Program-made: the position numbers and the translations under genes
Notes under the pieces: generated by a model
What the model saw: only the letters and a program-made list of their open reading frames with translations
Told to the model about the DNA's origin: nothing
Database searches by the model: none
DNA from: Scedosporium boydii
Taxonomy: Eukaryota; Ascomycota; Sordariomycetes; Microascales; Microascaceae
DNA length: 64,000 bases
Assembly: GCA_002221725.1 (NCBI GenBank)
Contig: NJFT01000082.1
Span: 1 to 64,000 of the forward strand
Direction of reading: 5' to 3'
Shown: one piece after another, positions 1 through 13,090 of the stretch
Position numbering within the stretch: the stretch's first letter is position 1
Layout of the letters: the number at the start of each line of letters is the position of its first letter

Positions 1-3000
1 TTTTTTTTTTCCTTTTTTAAATTATAGAGTCCTTCTTTTGGGAATGCCAATTAACTAAATGTTGCACAGCGGATTGGAGTGGCAGGATCACCCATTGACA
101 ATGCCTCGTACCTGCATATCGAAGCCGGCGCGCAAGTACGAAGTACCTTTGTAGTTTAAACCCCATCGTAACACAGTGACATTCTTTCACCGCACGCTAC
201 CCTTAGCCCGGCGCTGACGAATATCGAACCCGGGTGTGGTAGGGAAAACCAAGATAAGCTTGTGCGCAGGTTTCTAGCCTGAATGTTTGTTTGCCTGCGG
301 CTTGGTTGTCTAGTTTCCAAACGGTCCTAGGCATTCTGGTGAGGCTGGCAGTGCCGGGCCGAATTCAGGGCCCTTTGGGGAGGGTTTGGCCCTTGGGGGT
401 GACCGGGTCCCTTGTGGTGTCAGCCAGGATAGGGATGGTCTCAACACTGGGAGAAAGTCATGTGGCACCATATGGGAAAAATCGAAGGGTCTGGTCGTGG
501 CATGTGGTTTTACACTACGAGTTTACTTGTAGACAAAAAGGGACACCATTCAAACTAAACCCATTGAGCCGGCACAGTTTCGGCAGTCGGGTGAGGCGGG
601 CGGGGAGCGGAGGCTTAGTGGGTTAGTTACCACGCTGTAGCGTGGGTGGGTGTCTGGTGTTAGTGTCTGGTACCTCTGGGTGAGTAGGACAGTGTACATT
701 CGTGGACAACCGAGCCTGTGCTCATGGTGTTATAGTGGGTATGAACCACGAATTAGAAGGCGTCAGTGAGACTCTCAATCCATTGGACACTTGCTCAGAG
801 CGTTACATCTTGTGGGGGATCCACGGCTCCACCTGCACTCCGAGCGTCATCTCGACGATGGATCTTCCGCGCTAGGGGTAAGAGTGGCATAGTGGCTTGC
901 ATGAGCAGAGGGAGCAAAGGTCTTAACGACTTGAACTATTTCACATGGAGTATGGAGTACGAAGTATGGAGACTATTACTAAGACTAAGTTGGTTTTACG
1001 ACGAAGCCCTGTTCCATTGTCAGGTTGTGTATTAGTGGAGGCCAGACCCAGAGGGAAGCTGGAGACGCGATAAGATTGTGCGCATTTGTCGCGGCCAAAT
1101 GTCGCAGCATGGGGCCTCTTGCAACCCGAATGCAACACTCCGGCATTGCGGCTTTATCTAATATCGAAACACCTCGGTCTCGAGCACGGATGCTAACTTG
1201 GCTTTTTGAGAGGCTCGGTCAGATGTGCGGCATCAGGTGCTTCTGAAATTCTGAGGTCCAATTCCTTGAGGAAGTCTGACTGGTTCGACATTGGACACGG
1301 GAATGGGAAGCCGGAGGCAATACTATCACGAAAAGGGAGCGGGGAGCGCGGGATTCGGATTGAATTTCCCCGGAGAGGCCCTTGGGATTTAGTGGCTGGC
1401 GACCACAACAGTGAGGAACAGCAGAGCGAATTGATTCGAACAGAGCTACGAGGCACTAACAAGTCGCGAAGACTGGAGTCTAGACTACCGCCGTCAGGTG
1501 GTGTATGCGAACTAGTCCAGCACCGTAGTGTAGCAGTCAAAAAGATTTTGATTGAGAAAGAGAGAAGAAAAAAAACCTCGCCGAAAAACGAGTGGGCCGG
1601 TGGGTTGATGAGTTGAGTGGGCCGATGCCTGGTCTGAAAGTGACAGGTTCTCTGCGAAGTCGCACCCATGCTCCGAGACCACCACCTCCTTTTCGCAGCG
1701 GAGGAATACAAGACCTTTTTTTTTTTTTTCTCCCTGCTCTTTTCTGTTTTTGGCGGACTCCCAACTTTGGACGCCAACGGGCTTCTCTGGCTGCATGATG
1801 GCGTAGCCGGACGCGGGAGGAAACATCTGATTTGAACCTGTGTGAATGGGCCGTAGGGCATCATGGGAGAGAGCATAGGTGTCTGTCTCTGTGTGTGATT
1901 AAAAAGGTGCTGGAGTCGGCTTGCAGACCAGCCGGCCTTACGTTAGATGGACGCTAAGCAGACACTAGGGTCGAATGTGGTAGGGTCCTGGTCGGGTATT
2001 TGGAATGAAGTTGCAGGTCGTGGGAGCGCTTGCGCTAGCGTGATGCAATGCTAAGGCACGTTGCTCGTAAAGGTAGGGCGTCGTCCAACAATCAACGTTC
2101 TGGTCTTTGCCCGGTCTGGGTAAAAGTACGAAGTACGCATACGCCCAAGCCATGTCCAGCCTCACCTCCACTGGTGGTGACCTAACTTGGTAGCGCAGTG
2201 TGGCCTGGCCAGGCCAGACCGTTCTTAGCCAGCCAGGTGGATGAAGAGTTTCCACACAGAGCCCAACATCACGATTGTACTGGACCCATATTCCCATATT
2301 CCTCCGCCAGCCTGTAAACTGTCTCCCCTCCTTTCTGTCGGAGATAGGCCAACTTCGTAATACCTTCTTTTGTGCTTACCGCTAGTCTCGACCTTGATCG
2401 AGTGGATACAGCTAAACATTCTCACATGGTCGCTCTCACTGACCGGTGATGCTCTTTTCCTGAGGAGTGGATCAGACAGACAGACGGACAGACAGACAAA
2501 CATGCTCACTCCCACCGATCCACGCAAGGCATCCATTATCCATTGTGCGAAGCCGGGCAACATGATAAGTGTCCAAAGCTTCGTCCACAAGGTCGTATCT
2601 GCATCGAGGACCCTCTTGCGATGCCACTCTCCTTCATCTAGGAAACGAAATTGAATGATGGCGACACGAACTTTTTTTTCTTTTTTTTACTATCTTCACC
2701 GCGTCCAAATCCAGAGTATCGCGGCATAATGCTTCATCCTCCAAGGCAGTCAGCAAAAGCAGGTGGAGGTGGTTTTATTTCCTTCGCAGTTCAGAGGTTC
2801 GGCTTAGCGTCGTTTTTTCCAAGGGGCACCGTCGATCATCTTCTCGCCCTACCAGCTGATGGGGGGGCCAGTGCAACGGTGAGCACCCATTTAATAAATT
2901 AAGTAAACCCGATTGAGACACATGAAACAAATTTGACAAGGGACCCCTTGCAGAGAACAAGGTTAGCCTGCGCACTGCTGTCCAACGAGCAACCGGGTAA

Positions 3001-3691
3001 ACCGACGGTTTTTTTGTTCCTCAACCTCCCACGAGCGCTGAACGGGATGAGATTGAATGGCAACTGGAAGGCCCGGAATACGGGATAATGATACCTCAAT
3101 GCGAGTCCGGACATGCATCGCGAAATTCCATCATGTGTGTGAGCCGGTTCAGCTGCGATACCAACACATTACGACTTCCACACGACAGGCACCCGCTCAA
3201 TGAGCTCAGAATTTTACGAAGGCGGAGGAAGAATTGTCTCAAAAGTGATAATCTAGCGTTGATGCATTTGTAGTATGGAAACATGGCCAGCCTGGAGAGC
3301 ATTGGCTTTCGGTTGTGTCCAAAGCCATCCGAAGCAGAGGTTGCTATGGTCGTCATTTCTCCCGTATCCCGAATGCCATATCCATGAGAACGACGCGGGT
3401 CTGTGATATCCCGACGCGACTCGATTGATTAAAATGATGCATTCAGACTAGGAACGGGGGATATTCGGCGGACTTTTTTCTTTGGCTCACCAACTTCCAA
3501 CTAGCCGCATATCGCGGTTGCATCCGCAGCATGTCATAATTGGTATTACTCGTTGGTCGAGTGGAATCAGCGTGCCCAGAGTCCAGGAACGTCCCAAGTG
3601 GGTGTGTGTGTGGGCGTGTGTGAGCGACAGAGTGAGCCAGTGTGTGTGTGAGAGTGTGAGAAAGAATCACTGAAAAGGGGAATATCAAATG

Positions 3692-3720
3692 TATTATTAT
3701 TATTGTTGTTGTTATTATTA
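3692..3720. repeat. ATT/GTT trinucleotide microsatellite
   Basis: A run of TAT/TTG/TTA trinucleotides, preceded at about 3600-3660 by a GT-rich simple repeat. Simple-sequence DNA with no coding role seen. Confidence 0.85.
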
Positions 3721-6295
3721 CAATGTCCCGACGTGACCTCTTTTTTACAAGCCGTTTCGGTCCGGATTGAAGCAATGCAACTCCAAACCCCAGCTCTGCC
3801 AGGCACAACCGCAAGGGGGAAAATATTTCCCGTAGACCCCTGAAATGAGGCGCGTCGATCATCGTAGGTTCTTGTGTGGACCAGGCAGAGGAGTGAGATC
3901 CAGATAACCGAAGGGCCGGAAACTGCCTGCAGGTCTGTTGCGACTATTACCACATTCGCAGTCTTATTAGGTGGTACCTGCTTTTCAGAGCAACTTGAGG
4001 AATGTTGCAACGGTTCCTCGATCAGCAGCCACTTTTGACAGCCGTCGATCATTTCCATGATGTCGGCTTCTCGTCGGATCTAAGGTGATAAGACTACATT
4101 TGTACGGAGAAGAGCGAATAACAACCACAGCTGTTTGCCTCGAGGCCTGATGGCAATTTGCGGCAGTGGACATCATTGATCTGTCTGGTCCACAGTCACA
4201 ATGATCAATGCCTTACGAGGTACCTGATGTGGGCAGCTCCATCCAACCTTGCGGGGTCACCATAGCTCAGATGGATGCGATTGCGTAGGGAGAATAGAAA
4301 TAATAGAAATCAATGGTAGCCAAACCACAACTAGCCGCGAAAGCTGGCTAACCAGCACCCGCTGGGCATCCGTCCTCCGAGTTTCGGCCTCGGGAGAAAG
4401 AGCCTCCTTTCTCCGCCGGCCCTCGAGCCAGGAAAAAAAGAAAAGAAAAAAAGAGGAGGAGAAACAAAAATGCCTTCGAGACCATGAAACTACCACGTCG
4501 CCCGCCGAGCCACGACTCTGCACCGATACGAGATATCGTCATTACACTCCGGCCCCCAAAAGATCCATTAAGGGATCACGGGAGTGGTCCACGCGTCCGT
4601 TCGGTATTACCTCGTCGTCTCATAGAGGAGGATTGGAACAAATTATTAGGATGTGCTTCGGTGCGTGGTCCGTGTGTCGGCATGAATTTCTTGGGAAACA
4701 ATGGTAATAGCAAGCATCGTTATTGTTTCGGGATCATAGTCGATCATGGTAGGGTTCATCGACCTTCTTTCTTTTTTTTCTTTTTCCTTTATTTTTTTTT
4801 CTCCCCTCTCCCCGTGGTGGAGAAACATCTACACTACGCTACTCGTAACGAACCGAGTCCTCGCACGAGCATCATATTCTAAATGCCGGCGTAGCGACAC
4901 TAAATCGCTCCACAGCGTTGGGGTACTCCCCTCAGAGCTCGGTCTCCTTTGTCTGCTCGGACAAGTTTGAAGACTTACATCTCATGGAGCGATTGAGAAC
5001 TTCCTTCTACCAACTGTTAGGATTGGATCCAGTATGGTGTGCGGTATTAGCGCTGCTACTCTTTAATTCCGGGCAAATAATACTTGGAGAATTAGCAATG
5101 CTACTCTGCGCCCAGCGTCCTCGAGGCTCAATCCTACCCAGGCTTCCCGATCGGCATCATCCTCACGCCATAGGCCGGGTCGAGATCTCTTCCAACGGAA
5201 TATCCAGGCTTGTTAGACGGCGAACACAAAGAAGCTCTATCGACCTTCTGGCCTGTGGAGAGCTGCCCCAGGACTACGGTGGTCCCGAGTCGTACTGCTA
5301 GCAGTGTAGCGCAGTGGAGAGCCCACAGCGACAGCACCACTTCGAAATGGCCCGTAGACCCCTGTCGAGAATTCACCATCTATCAATCAATCTGCACTAG
5401 GCATTTACACCCTCGTCGAACGTGGGTGGCTTAAATTGAGGCTCAACGTTCAGCCAACTACCGTTCAGGACCGGTCCAGTACTCGGCGGAACTCTCCAAA
5501 TCCCATCCTACCGGCGTCTACACTATTACTTGGTCGTAGCATCGACAACCTTCCCGAGAGAACCTGTCACATTGCGCACAGGACACCCCAGCTTGTCCGG
5601 TGCTACGAAATATGCTTGAAACTTGACACAGCCCAGTCTTACATGTTAGAGGACACGCTGAATCACGAAAGGGGTCGGGGGGGAGTATGGTACGGTAGCG
5701 TTGGTGTTATGAGTAGTCTCGAGTAGCCTTGATCGGATACCCTAGACCAATAATTGGGTTCATGTTCCTATCCGCCAGCAGTTAGAGGAGCAGAACTTCT
5801 GTGCCGAGGCAATAATACTCAAATTATCGACAGAACATCAATTGATCAAGTTGATCCGGTTGATCCAGGGTCCGCCGCAGCTCGGTTCTTCTTCTCGTAG
5901 CCTGGCGTTGCGCAAATTGATCGTGATTTGATACTTCAACGTCGTACCTGGTCCCTTCTGGACCCTTCCGCCCCCACTAACCCACTAACAGATGCCGTTG
6001 CCTCGACCTGGAGCTGACTCGGTTCCCGTCCCGGCCGATAAGCAGACGGCTACTCCGGGTTGTTATACCATTTGATATTATCGTATACGTGATGGCCTAG
6101 CACTGTCGGGGACAATTGCACTTACACCAGACCTGGTCAATTGATGATCTGCCCTGGATTTTCTTGCGAGCACAGCACCACAGCACCACAATCACTAATA
6201 CCAAGTTACTTTTCACGTGTACGGTACTCTTGCCCAGTCGTTAGGTGCACGCATCAGTTGATTGATCAAATCAATAAAATATTCCGTACTGCCGA

Positions 6296-6389
6296 GTACG
6301 AAAGTACGAAAGTACGAACAAGATTTGCTGACTCCCCAACGCCAAGCTCAAAGCTGGAGACAATTGGAGGTACGAAAGTACTTCGTTAC
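6296..6389. repeat. Cluster of GTACGAAA / GTACTTCG units
   Basis: Three consecutive GTACGAAA units begin at 6296. A further GTACGAAAGTACTTCG copy with inverted halves lies at 6370-6389. This is the densest cluster of the dispersed TACGAAGTA-type word seen across the non-coding parts of the window. Confidence 0.7.
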
Positions 6390-9352
6390 TTCCACTCCAC
6401 TCCTCCTCTACCAGGTAAAGCTTTCCTCTCGTACGTGCAACCCGAGTCTCGCCTTGCACACCCAACTCCAACACCACCCCATCCATCACCAGGACGCGGC
6501 AAGGTCATATAATTACGGCGAAGAAGAGCCGCGGCGAAAAGCGGGTCTTGCATTTGTTTCTTCCCTTCTCCCCTGGTCCCGTGGGGCTTGTGGCCCTCTG
6601 AAACTGCCCGAGGACCTGACTGCCGGCGTCCAGTCCCAAGCCCCAGTCTCTCTAGCCTGCCGCCGTGGCTACCATTATCCTCCTCCCCAGATGGAGGACG
6701 GAGTAGTACTGCTTAGATTACTTGTCATACTAACTAAGCGTACTGGCCAAGACCGCACGCTCCACGCCACCACGAGGGCTATCTGCCACATCCAATGATT
6801 GTCGTATCGATAACGGCGTCCTCGGCGACGCCTTGTCGGGACGATGATGATCGTCGTCCTTTACCCACCTTGTGACTGGCCTTTTCTGTCAACTAACGAG
6901 AGACACACAGAGGGAGAGCACTACACAGACCATGGCCTCTTGGTCGAAGGGTTACCGTACGCTACCAGACACGCCCCCTTTTCGGCCCCCTCCCCCCTTA
7001 CCTTTGTGCCTATCATGACATGCCAATGCCCTGATGGCAAGAATGGGGGGGGGGTGGACCTTTTTTGTTGAGAGAAAACGACTTATTTTCATCAAGGTTG
7101 AACCTGGTCTTCCTTGGCTTCGGCGTATCCCGCCTGGTTTCTCCTTTTTGCTGTTTGTTTCTGGTGGTCCCAGTCTAGACCTAACACGGGAGGGGGGACT
7201 TTGGATGGATGCCATCTCCAGGCAGGTTTGGGATGGGAACGAGAGGATGGGGCGGCAGTTGGACACTGCAAAAATCACCTTCTCTCCTCGCTGGTGTTGC
7301 ATCTCCCACCTCATTGAAAGGAACTACATTTGACTCACCGGAATAGGGTGCACCTCTTGATGCCTACTGCATGTCTTCTCCTCTTCTACCGTTCTCACGC
7401 CCCCCCTTGGCCCCCGCCATCTTCGTTTTCTTGGTTGACACCTGGACTTGGAGTACAGCCTCCCACGAAGGTACCCCTTTGACTGAAGCAGTGTACCGCT
7501 ACGGGCCTAGTACACCAGGCCCCTTCGGTACTCGTCACGAGAAGGAGTGTTCGTTGGTGTACGCTACTACGCTTATTCCAACCAAGAAGGCTGGCTGGCC
7601 CACCGGTTGGACCGGGGGCCGCGGGGAAGGGCGAGCCCTATCTCGAGACCCTTCACACCCGGCCCTCCACTATGGTGAGCAGAGGCACACAATGCCTATA
7701 TTTGGGCGAAGTATCGCCGACCATCATCGTGGGCGAAGGGCAGAGGATGGGGAGGGGAGGGGCGTGTGTGGTTAGGAGAAGGAAAAAGGAATAAGACGAG
7801 AACAAGAGGTCCCGGATTCGCAGCCCTCGAGTGAGGGGGCGTGTGGTGTCCACAAAAAAGAGACCTCACCGCCCGTTCTGTCTCTCTACCTTAGTTCCTG
7901 TCATGGGCCCCGACCTCCTCAGACGATGCGCCAGGTATCTCTAGTACCTCGATCAAGAGATGCTCGAGAAACTTGCCCGCGAAATAGTCTTGCCACTAGT
8001 CTCGGCAGTGAAAAAGGAGTACACAGACACTCCGATCTTGTACTTCTTTCGGATATCTAGAGGCGGGTGGGGTGTGTATTCAGGCAAGGGTTGCCAGAAT
8101 GGGAGGAGAAGAAAGAACGGGAAACCCGAAGGACACCGAGCCACTTCTCCCATCACCATGCAGAGAGGCAGTCGGGACAGGCAAGTACTACACTACGTGG
8201 ACATGCGTCTGTATGCCCCTTTTTAGTGGGACAAAAGGTCCCGTCCCTACATCGAAGCGAGCATCGCGACCTCTCGAACCGGGTAAGGCGAGAGAGAATT
8301 TTTCACACAACTAGCTCGATGAGGAACTCTTCTCTGGGGCCCTTTGTTCGAATGTGTCTCCTCGCAGCGAATGATGCCATGTGGGCATGAGCAAAGGTCG
8401 ACCATGCCATGCCATGCCGACGTCTTCCCCTCCTTTCGGACGGTTGAAGGGATGGTCTTCTCTCTATCTCTCTCTCTCTCTCGGCAACGGCCCTCAGGAT
8501 GAGCTATCACTTCATCGTCTGAGGGTGTATGGACAGACGTATCCGTCGCCGGTAGATGCGTCTGGCTAAGTACAATGTGGGTAACGATGCCTTGTACCCC
8601 CCCGCCTCCCCCGCCAGTCTGCCTGTCCATCTATGCACGTCTCTTTCGGGTCTTGGATTATGGGGCAGTACCGGAGTCGTGCCTCCTCATCAGCCCGCCA
8701 TGTCTTGAGCCACCATTCTTCTCCAATCACCGGATACCTTGTGTCACGTCTCTAGATGCAGTGAGATCGTACTTCGTACCAATTCTTGATACCCACATCG
8801 CCTACGATATCTCATTCTACCCCTAGTAGAGACCCTCCATCGTACTATGCCGTAGAACAGTTCGGTTTCCCAGTGCGTTTACTGTGCCTTTTGCCCGCTC
8901 CCGCCGAGCTACACTCAAACGGGCGCCGAGACGAGTGGAACCATGCAGTCAGAAAAAGTCGTCAAGATGCCACTGGCGTGGCAACCTCGAGACGAGACTA
9001 ATAGAGAAAAAAAACTGGTGACTGTTTCATTCTGTCCAGTGACGTCAAACCGGATTCAGACGTCTTAAACTACCTCGAGACCAAGATTCTTCCGAGCCAC
9101 GCTGTTGTTTTTCATGGTGTGTTTCGAGGTCGGCCTATTATACGACACCCTTGTTGTGGGGCGTGAAGAATCCAGAAGGAATCCGCTCGGTTGGGGCTAC
9201 ATCGGTTCTCGAAATCAGTATGGTCCAGTTTCACTCCGATTAGTCGCGCTATCCATCCTCTTTCCTCTCCCCCTGTAGCTCATGTGGCAAAGCCCATAGC
9301 AAGGAAACAGGAGGTTTGTTAGGGAAAGAGCCGGAGCAGGTCTGGTGCCTCT

Positions 9353-9370
9353 GTACGGAGTACTCCGTAC
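9353..9370. repeat. 18-bp perfect palindrome
   Basis: GTACGGAGTACTCCGTAC is its own reverse complement. It belongs to the same family of short words (TACGGAGTA / TACGAAGTA) scattered through intergenic DNA here. It could be a protein-binding site, a footprint of a small mobile element or a genome-wide repeat. The sequence alone does not decide. Confidence 0.8.
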
Positions 9371-12300
9371 ACTAGGACGTACTCTGTTGACTAGTTGCTG
9401 TCATCTCGCTTCGTTGCTTCATGGCGATCCATCAGCGGCGAAACGCTAGGCCGTACAGTCTAATCGTACCTCAGGCGCGGTGGCTACAGGGGGGGCAGAA
9501 TTGATGTTGTATTGGCTAGCAGACCTACCAGAGACAGAGGCTTGGTCAGGAGAGATTTCAATTGAGGGATCTTCATGTGTTTGTTAGATGGAAAATCTGT
9601 CCTGGAGAGGGCGTTGTCTTGGCCCCGTTGTCTAATTGTTGTACGCGTTCTGAAGCATTCAGTAGATTCATCAAGATCTCACCAAGCCTATTACTGCCTC
9701 TGGGAAAGATGGAGAGAATGGGAATGGATTCGAAACCTGTCTTTGATCTCTCTTCGACCTAAGTCACAACGGCCTCCCTTGTCTCCTACGCGTTTGTTCT
9801 CCAAGTTGTCGCGAAGTTTTGAATAGTATATTTACCCCAGGCTAACTTGTCTTCTTCAGATCGCAGGTCTGCGCACCCCTAGTCGAGTCTTCCAAGAACC
9901 GCGTCTCTCGAAGAAACGGATTTCCGTCGAGGAGAGCCGCCCTTGCCACTCCAGATACCGTGAAACTAAGCTCGACTTGCGGCTGGCAGAAGAGGAACCT
10001 TGTCTCGAAGACTTTTCTGCAGAGGCTCGCCATAATAACTCCCGTCGTAACTCCCGACTGTGAGCTCTCGAACCCCAAGTATACCGCTACTTAGGAATTG
10101 TCAAGCCGGGGTTCTCCAATGGCCTGTCGATGTTGGCATCCATAGAACGGAGCGACAGAAACATTTTCAACCTGAACCCGAGATGGGCCTTTGCCGAGCA
10201 GGTCAACCGCAGCCCCCGTGTCCTCGAAATGATCTCGCTTCAGTCTTCGCCTCGGCTCAATAAGTGATGTGAACGAGAAGATAGAGGTGTTTGCCTTTGA
10301 TGATTGTGTCTAGACCCCAATCAAGGGCCTCTCGTAGATGGATGTGCGCTTAAGATCCGAACCATACAGCTTTCGTAGTAATTCCGCCATTGTCCAAGAC
10401 ACCGACTTATTCGCGTTTCTCTATATCTCCAAGAAGGGCTCACGGCGTAGCTCTACCCTGATACGAAACGTAATTCAAGTGATGTCGGCGGCTTAACCAT
10501 TCTCAAACAGGAACAACCTGCTTCGGTACCTTGATCAAGGGTTGTTTACCACCCGCGGAGGAACACTCGGGGCTTCTGTATGATTGTGGGATCAATGATT
10601 CAGACAATTGTGAACATTCGGGGATTTGGAATATCTTTCCGTCGCCTACCCATGTTGTCTTCATCTTGGGATGTTGGAGGGTGTACACAAGACCGAGTTG
10701 TCCTGACGCCCAATGTCTAAAGTCTTTAAAAATATCATCGAGATGGCAGACTCGTGATTTAACGAGAGACAAAGGTTTGTCACGGAGTAAAACAGGACCC
10801 TTCATCCCCAAATATCCCCCAGCCCTCGGATCCATCTCTCGGTCTTACTTGTCAACAAGGAACGGGACCAATGTCGAAGGAAGCCCCGGTCCAACCAGAG
10901 CTTGCTAAACAATGAGAGAAAGCAAGTCGGGTCTTTGTATGTTTCTGCTCTGAAGGATGTGTGCTTAATTAGACAATGCTACTAGGAAAAGCAAAGTTTC
11001 CACGACTTGTCCTCGAGCCGCCTCCCGAGACGTTTCCTTCTTTTCACTAAGATCGGAAGAAAATATTTTTACAGACGCCGGATTCCCGCTCCCCCCTTTC
11101 TTTGCTACTTCGTATGTTGACGACCTCGAGCTCTCGGGTCCGCCATTGTTCCCGGCCGGCTCGCCCTCCGATCTTCCTTGGTCCCTTAATCTCTCGGTCT
11201 CATACCAGTAGTTTCACATATTGTGTCGCATCTGACTAGTCGCGGGAGAGGGAGAGGGTGTGAGAAGATCCAGACCTTCATTGAAAGGTAGGACCCATGG
11301 GTCTTTCTGCGTAACATATTCATCGACATTGTATCACCGGCACTCTTCTTCTCTCCGACGGGTGATCTTCTCCGGATGTAGCGTCCCGAGCTGTCAATTT
11401 GGGGACATGAGTTGCGAAGCTATTCATAATAGGAAGCGATCAGATCTCCTTCCACGCATAGAAACTTTGTGGAACTGTCTTCGAAGAGATGGCCAATTAC
11501 GCGGAAGATACCGCTAGACTGCTTCCAGCATGAATGAGAAGTGACTGACGATATCTACAACCTGTCTGGATTCCTGGCCGTGAACTCCTCAAGTACCGCT
11601 AAGTTTAGTCCTTTGACCATGTAGAGGACCGCTGAGCTGCCGGGCTAAGACCACCACGAATACGATTCACCTCTGCCGTACTGCCAGTTTCCTGACCCCT
11701 CAGCAACAGAAAACTCTTAAGTTAGTTCCATTTAGAGGGCAAACTTCAATAGAATTGGTCTCCGTCTGCCGTATCGCTGCCGATTCGTAGCGCGACTTGG
11801 CCGCGTTGCAGACGAGGAGAGCCCGGGACCTAGATGTTACCATGCATTGAGAGTAGCGTACCGGCCTTCCAGATGTGCCTGGCTACGTGATAACTTCATC
11901 CTAACCTCACCACTACGAGCAGGGAGATACGCATTTTACTTGTTGATGGGAGCCGGTATGGACTAAACATAGAATGTGTAGACGACCAACGCTTTTCTTA
12001 ACCCGTTTTGCGTGAGAAAGCCATCCCTCGACTGGCTTCTCGATCTCATGCGCTATCATCTTACGACGGCGCATCGGTCTATAACAACACCCTCGCCCTC
12101 ACGAAGAACCGTGAGGGACACACTTACTAACGCTACATAAATACACAGAATAGACACAAGAGGAAGAGGTCACCAGAGATGGGCTAGGGAGCTGTCTATT
12201 CATTAAGCTATCTACAATATTCCGACTCAACCGCTCTTTTCGCAAGACCGTTAGCCATGTTCATATCCTCCCTGAAGATGACCATAAACGCCAACAGACC

Positions 12301-13090
12301 CGAGAACCAGGCCCGCCGCCCTATTAGGAGTAAAGAACGTCGGTGTTCCCACCCGAGCGCTTTTCTGCAGCGTTCAGATATGTCGAAACAACTGGCAAAG
12401 AACATAGGGGACAACTATCTAAACGGAAACAAGAACACATAGAAGATGATGGCAAGAAAATGGGAAACGGGTGCGACTTGGGAAGATGTTGAAAACACAA
12501 TGGTACCATGATGTGGAATTATCCTCCGCCAACTTTTTTACTCTCAAGAACTAATGTACATGTTTATGTGGAATCGGAGAATTAGAATCGAAGCATCGCG
12601 CAGGATTTTATCTGTAAACGAGATGATGCTCGCTGCGATGGTAAGTCGAGATATGACAAAAGAAAAAGAGCAAGTAAAAATTAGAATTGAGTTCATGAAC
12701 TCATGAGAATCGAAGTAAACTTGTGACATAGGAGATATGCCCGAGGAAAGGTACCGGGATGGGGGTTCTCGAGTGCTATAGGTCTCGAATGTCTTCAAAC
12801 CTGGCCACCAAGAGAAGAAAAAGAAGGGGGAATAGGAGGAATGTCATGATGTTGGAAGCTGGAAGCGTCTCGTGCAATGTGAACAGAGGATGTGCCTTTT
12901 AGTGCTTCAATGGTATCGCAAAAAGAAAGAGAGAACAAAGAGGGATAAAGAAAAGTGTCGTGTAGGTATATTGTCGTCATTTCCGCTGCCTTCCCTATCC
13001 ATGCATGCCCTTAAACCAAACGCCAATCAATGTGAAAACGACAAAACCTCCGGGAACTATCAAACTTCAACTCCGCAATGCATCTTCGTG

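Larger units (their letters stand above)
1..12990. other. 13-kb gene-poor tract left of RAX2
   Basis: No protein family was recognised in any frame. Open stretches are short (at most about 180 codons), overlap on both strands and have low-complexity or random-looking composition. The tract is of mixed base composition, not strongly AT-rich, so it does not look like a classic heavily RIP-mutated desert by eye. It carries repeated words of the type GTACGAAGTAC and TACGGAGTA, a (TTA/TTG)n microsatellite near 3.7 kb, GT-rich DNA at 3600-3660, and CT or T runs. Some minus-strand open stretches between 10.5 and 12.4 kb look faintly protein-like but match nothing I know. The last few hundred bases probably include the 3' untranslated region of the RAX2 gene. 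Confidence 0.6.

Noticed and set aside
4251..4330. Sequence resembling a tRNA 5' half (GGGTCACCATAGCTCAGATGG)
   Set aside because: No matching T-arm, anticodon arm or acceptor stem partner follows at the right distance.
6262..6798. 178-codon plus-strand open frame
   Set aside because: It spans the GTACGAAA repeat cluster and its translation is low in pattern and unlike any protein family.
10503..10835. Minus-strand open stretch with YRSPE-like residues resembling a kinase fragment
   Set aside because: No other kinase motif (DFG, HRD, glycine loop) could be found on either side, and neighbouring frames contain many stops.
12208..12414. Minus-strand open stretch that looks like the hydrophobic 3' exon of a membrane protein
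   Set aside because: Only about 65 codons, no upstream exon could be attached, and no family was recognised.
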